A stretch of DNA of 64,000 bases from Salipiger sp. CCB-MM3 (GTDB lineage Bacteria; Pseudomonadota; Alphaproteobacteria; Rhodobacterales; Rhodobacteraceae). A program made the position numbers and the translations under genes. The notes below the pieces were generated by a model that searched no databases, was not told where the DNA came from, and was given only the letters and a program-made list of their open reading frames with translations. Position 1 is the first letter of the stretch; each line of letters starts with the position of its first letter. The stretch is taken from assembly GCF_001687105.1 (NCBI RefSeq), contig NZ_CP014596.1, positions 1,363,001 through 1,427,000 on the forward strand, read 5' to 3'. Of this stretch, positions 62,788-64,000 are shown piece by piece.

Positions 62788-63692
62788 TTTGCACCCCCGA
62801 AATGCTTGTCGATGTAGCGCTGCATCTCGGAGCGCATGAAGGTGCCCGAGGCGTCCATGCGGTCCTCCCACGCAAAGACGCAGGCGGTCATGATGCCGTC
62901 GAAGCCGATTTCGGCGAGCGTGCCGAAGAAGTCGTCCCAAGGCACTTCGCCCTGACCGATGTCGAGATGCTGGTGGATGCGGGCGTTGGTGCCTGGCGGG
63001 TTGAGGATGTAGCGCAGGCCCGAGCTGGCCTTGTGGTTGAACGTGTCGGCCACATGCACATGCGCCAGCACGTCGGCGCATTCGCGCAGCATAGCCTTGG
63101 TGTCGTCACCGAAGTAATAGGTGTGCGGCGCGCAATAGAGGAACTTCACCTGCTTGGAGTTCACCGTGCGGATGATGTCGACCGCAGGCTGCAGTTCCTC
63201 GACCCAATCCTCGGGGTGCGGCTCGATGTGCAGCATGATCCCCTCGCGCTCGAAAATCGGCACGAGCTCTTCCATGGAGCGCCACCACGCATCCTCGCAG
63301 CTCTCGATCATCGAGCCGGTGTGGCAGCAGTAGCAGCCGCCCTTGTCGGGGTGCGGGCCGCGACCGAATTCGCTGTTCATCGTGTCGACGCCCAGTTCGA
63401 TGCAGATCTCGATGGCACGTTTCCAGTGGCGCACCGCGGCCTGCCGCTCGGCCTCGTCGGGGCTGGCCCAGCGGTACATCGGCAGCAGCGACGCGATGCC
63501 GACGCCGGAGTCCGAGAGCGCCTTCTTGAAGCTCTTCACGCGATCCGGGAAGACGCGGGGTGCCTTGAACCACTCCAGAAAATCCGCGCGGGGGCTGAGT
63601 TCGATCCACTCGTAGCCAAGCTCGGCGACCTTCGAGGGCAGCTCTTCAAGGCTCAGGTGGCGGTGCATGAACGGGTCGAGCGCAATCTTCAT
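62784..63692 (-). CDS. iolH: IolH-like TIM-barrel protein
   Basis: The protein has 302 residues. [20 protein letters not shown] opens the barrel. [60 protein letters not shown] and GEVPWDDFF are shared with IolH proteins of inositol operons as I recall them. It is a xylose-isomerase-like metal enzyme whose exact step is not settled in the literature I know. Coupled to iolG by a 4-base overlap. Confidence 0.82.
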   Translation of the reverse strand: MKIALDPFMHRHLSLEELPSKVAELGYEWIELSPRADFLEWFKAPRVFPDRVKSFKKALSDSGVGIASLLPMYRWASPDEAERQAAVRHWKRAIEICIELGVDTMNSEFGRGPHPDKGGCYCCHTGSMIESCEDAWWRSMEELVPIFEREGIMLHIEPHPEDWVEELQPAVDIIRTVNSKQVKFLYCAPHTYYFGDDTKAMLRECADVLAHVHVADTFNHKASSGLRYILNPPGTNARIHQHLDIGQGEVPWDDFFGTLAEIGFDGIMTACVFAWEDRMDASGTFMRSEMQRYIDKHFGGAK

Positions 63693-63725
63693 GGCTCTGT
63701 CTCCTCCCTAAGAGATGTCGGGGCG

Positions 63726-63755
63726 CGCGCCGCGTGACGGGCGGCGCGGCTTTTT
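63726..63755. other. Hairpin between ABC ATPase and iolH
   Basis: CGCGCCG (63726-63732) and its complement CGGCGCG (63742-63748) are followed on the + strand by GCTTTTTG. The T-run lies on the strand opposite to the genes, so for them this is an intercistronic stem with an A-rich 5' flank rather than a clear terminator. Confidence 0.5.
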
Positions 63756-63759
63756 GTCC

Positions 63760-64000
63760 TCAGGCCACCGGCTGGGGCGGATGACCTTCGTGGGTCTCCA
63801 TGTACCCTTCGATGTCGGCGTCCAGACTGGCGAGGGCCTCCCCCCCTGCCATGAGATCGGTGATCTCTTCCCGGGTCTTCTCGCCGCGCATGAAGTTGGC
63901 CGCGAGCGCGCCGCGGATCAGCACCGCGAAATGGTCGCCGACCGCCATGGCGTGGGTCACCTGGTGGGTGATGAAGATCACCGCCAGACCGCGCTTGCGC
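63760..64000 (-). CDS. Sugar ABC transporter ATP-binding protein, C-terminal part
   Basis: About 80 residues are visible; the gene continues past the window edge. IFITHQVTHAMAVGDHFAVL holds the switch His region after Walker B, and RGALAANFMRGEKTREEITD LMAGG is the ending of single-domain ribose/fructose-type ATPases (FrcA group). It probably belongs to the importer for inositol or a related sugar that feeds the downstream iol genes. Its permease and binding protein would lie outside the window. Confidence 0.85.
   Translation of the reverse strand, partial: RKRGLAVIFITHQVTHAMAVGDHFAVLIRGALAANFMRGEKTREEITDLMAGGEALASLDADIEGYMETHEGHPPQPVA

Overview
The window reads as chromosome of a high-GC alphaproteobacterium of the Rhodobacteraceae (roseobacter type). 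The evidence is the gene repertoire: TRAP and TAXI-TRAP transporters, a fused IolC-DUF2090 protein, MnmD split from its oxidase partner, and the short intergenic repeat with the core CCAAAAATACGCC. No ribosomal or other strong taxonomic marker is present, so the genus is left open.

Layout. Bases 1-2215 hold the end of an SMP-30 gene, a DJ-1/PfpI protein and a sulfotransferase. Bases 2216-12640 form an accessory region stacked against the 3' end of a tRNA-Thr gene (12640-12715). Three direct repeats of the tRNA end (4000, 5872, 12640) delimit two segments, and remnants of two different tyrosine recombinases lie inside them. Two 1238-bp IS3-family copies in opposite orientation flank a membrane-anchored SNase-like gene and a 49-residue gene. 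An AT-rich RTX protein with a lipase domain lies next to the tRNA, and an IS110 remnant lies at the left. Bases 12766-25113 carry mostly household or single-function genes: an iron-type permease, tex, an M20 hydrolase with an Ldh-type dehydrogenase, the mnmD/oxidase pair, a DMT exporter, and Gfo/Idh and SDR oxidoreductases.

Bases 24349-32677 are a catabolic locus. A DctPQM TRAP importer plus SDR runs left and an IclR regulator, thiolase, acyl-CoA ligase and PCC-domain protein runs right. Bases 32733-38746 form a GntR regulon: a carbohydrate-type ABC importer, the regulator and a nucleoside hydrolase, with a matching palindrome in front of each transcription unit. Bases 38777-46322 hold a LysR regulator, a TAXI-TRAP importer, a cysteine-type sulfatase and a SulP anion transporter, which together suggest uptake and desulfation of a sulfate ester. 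After a broken nagA comes a very large extracellular nuclease (47617-51525).

Bases 51641-64000 are a long leftward inositol-type gene set: ABC ATPase (cut by the window edge), IolH-like, IolG-like, two further Gfo/Idh proteins, two further TIM-barrel proteins, an ABM monooxygenase-like protein, IolC-DUF2090, IolD, IolB and an IolI-like protein. It covers oxidation, ring opening, isomerisation and kinase/aldolase steps, with extra oxidoreductase/epimerase pairs that hint at more than one cyclitol or sugar substrate. All calls come from reading the sequence; no database search was run.
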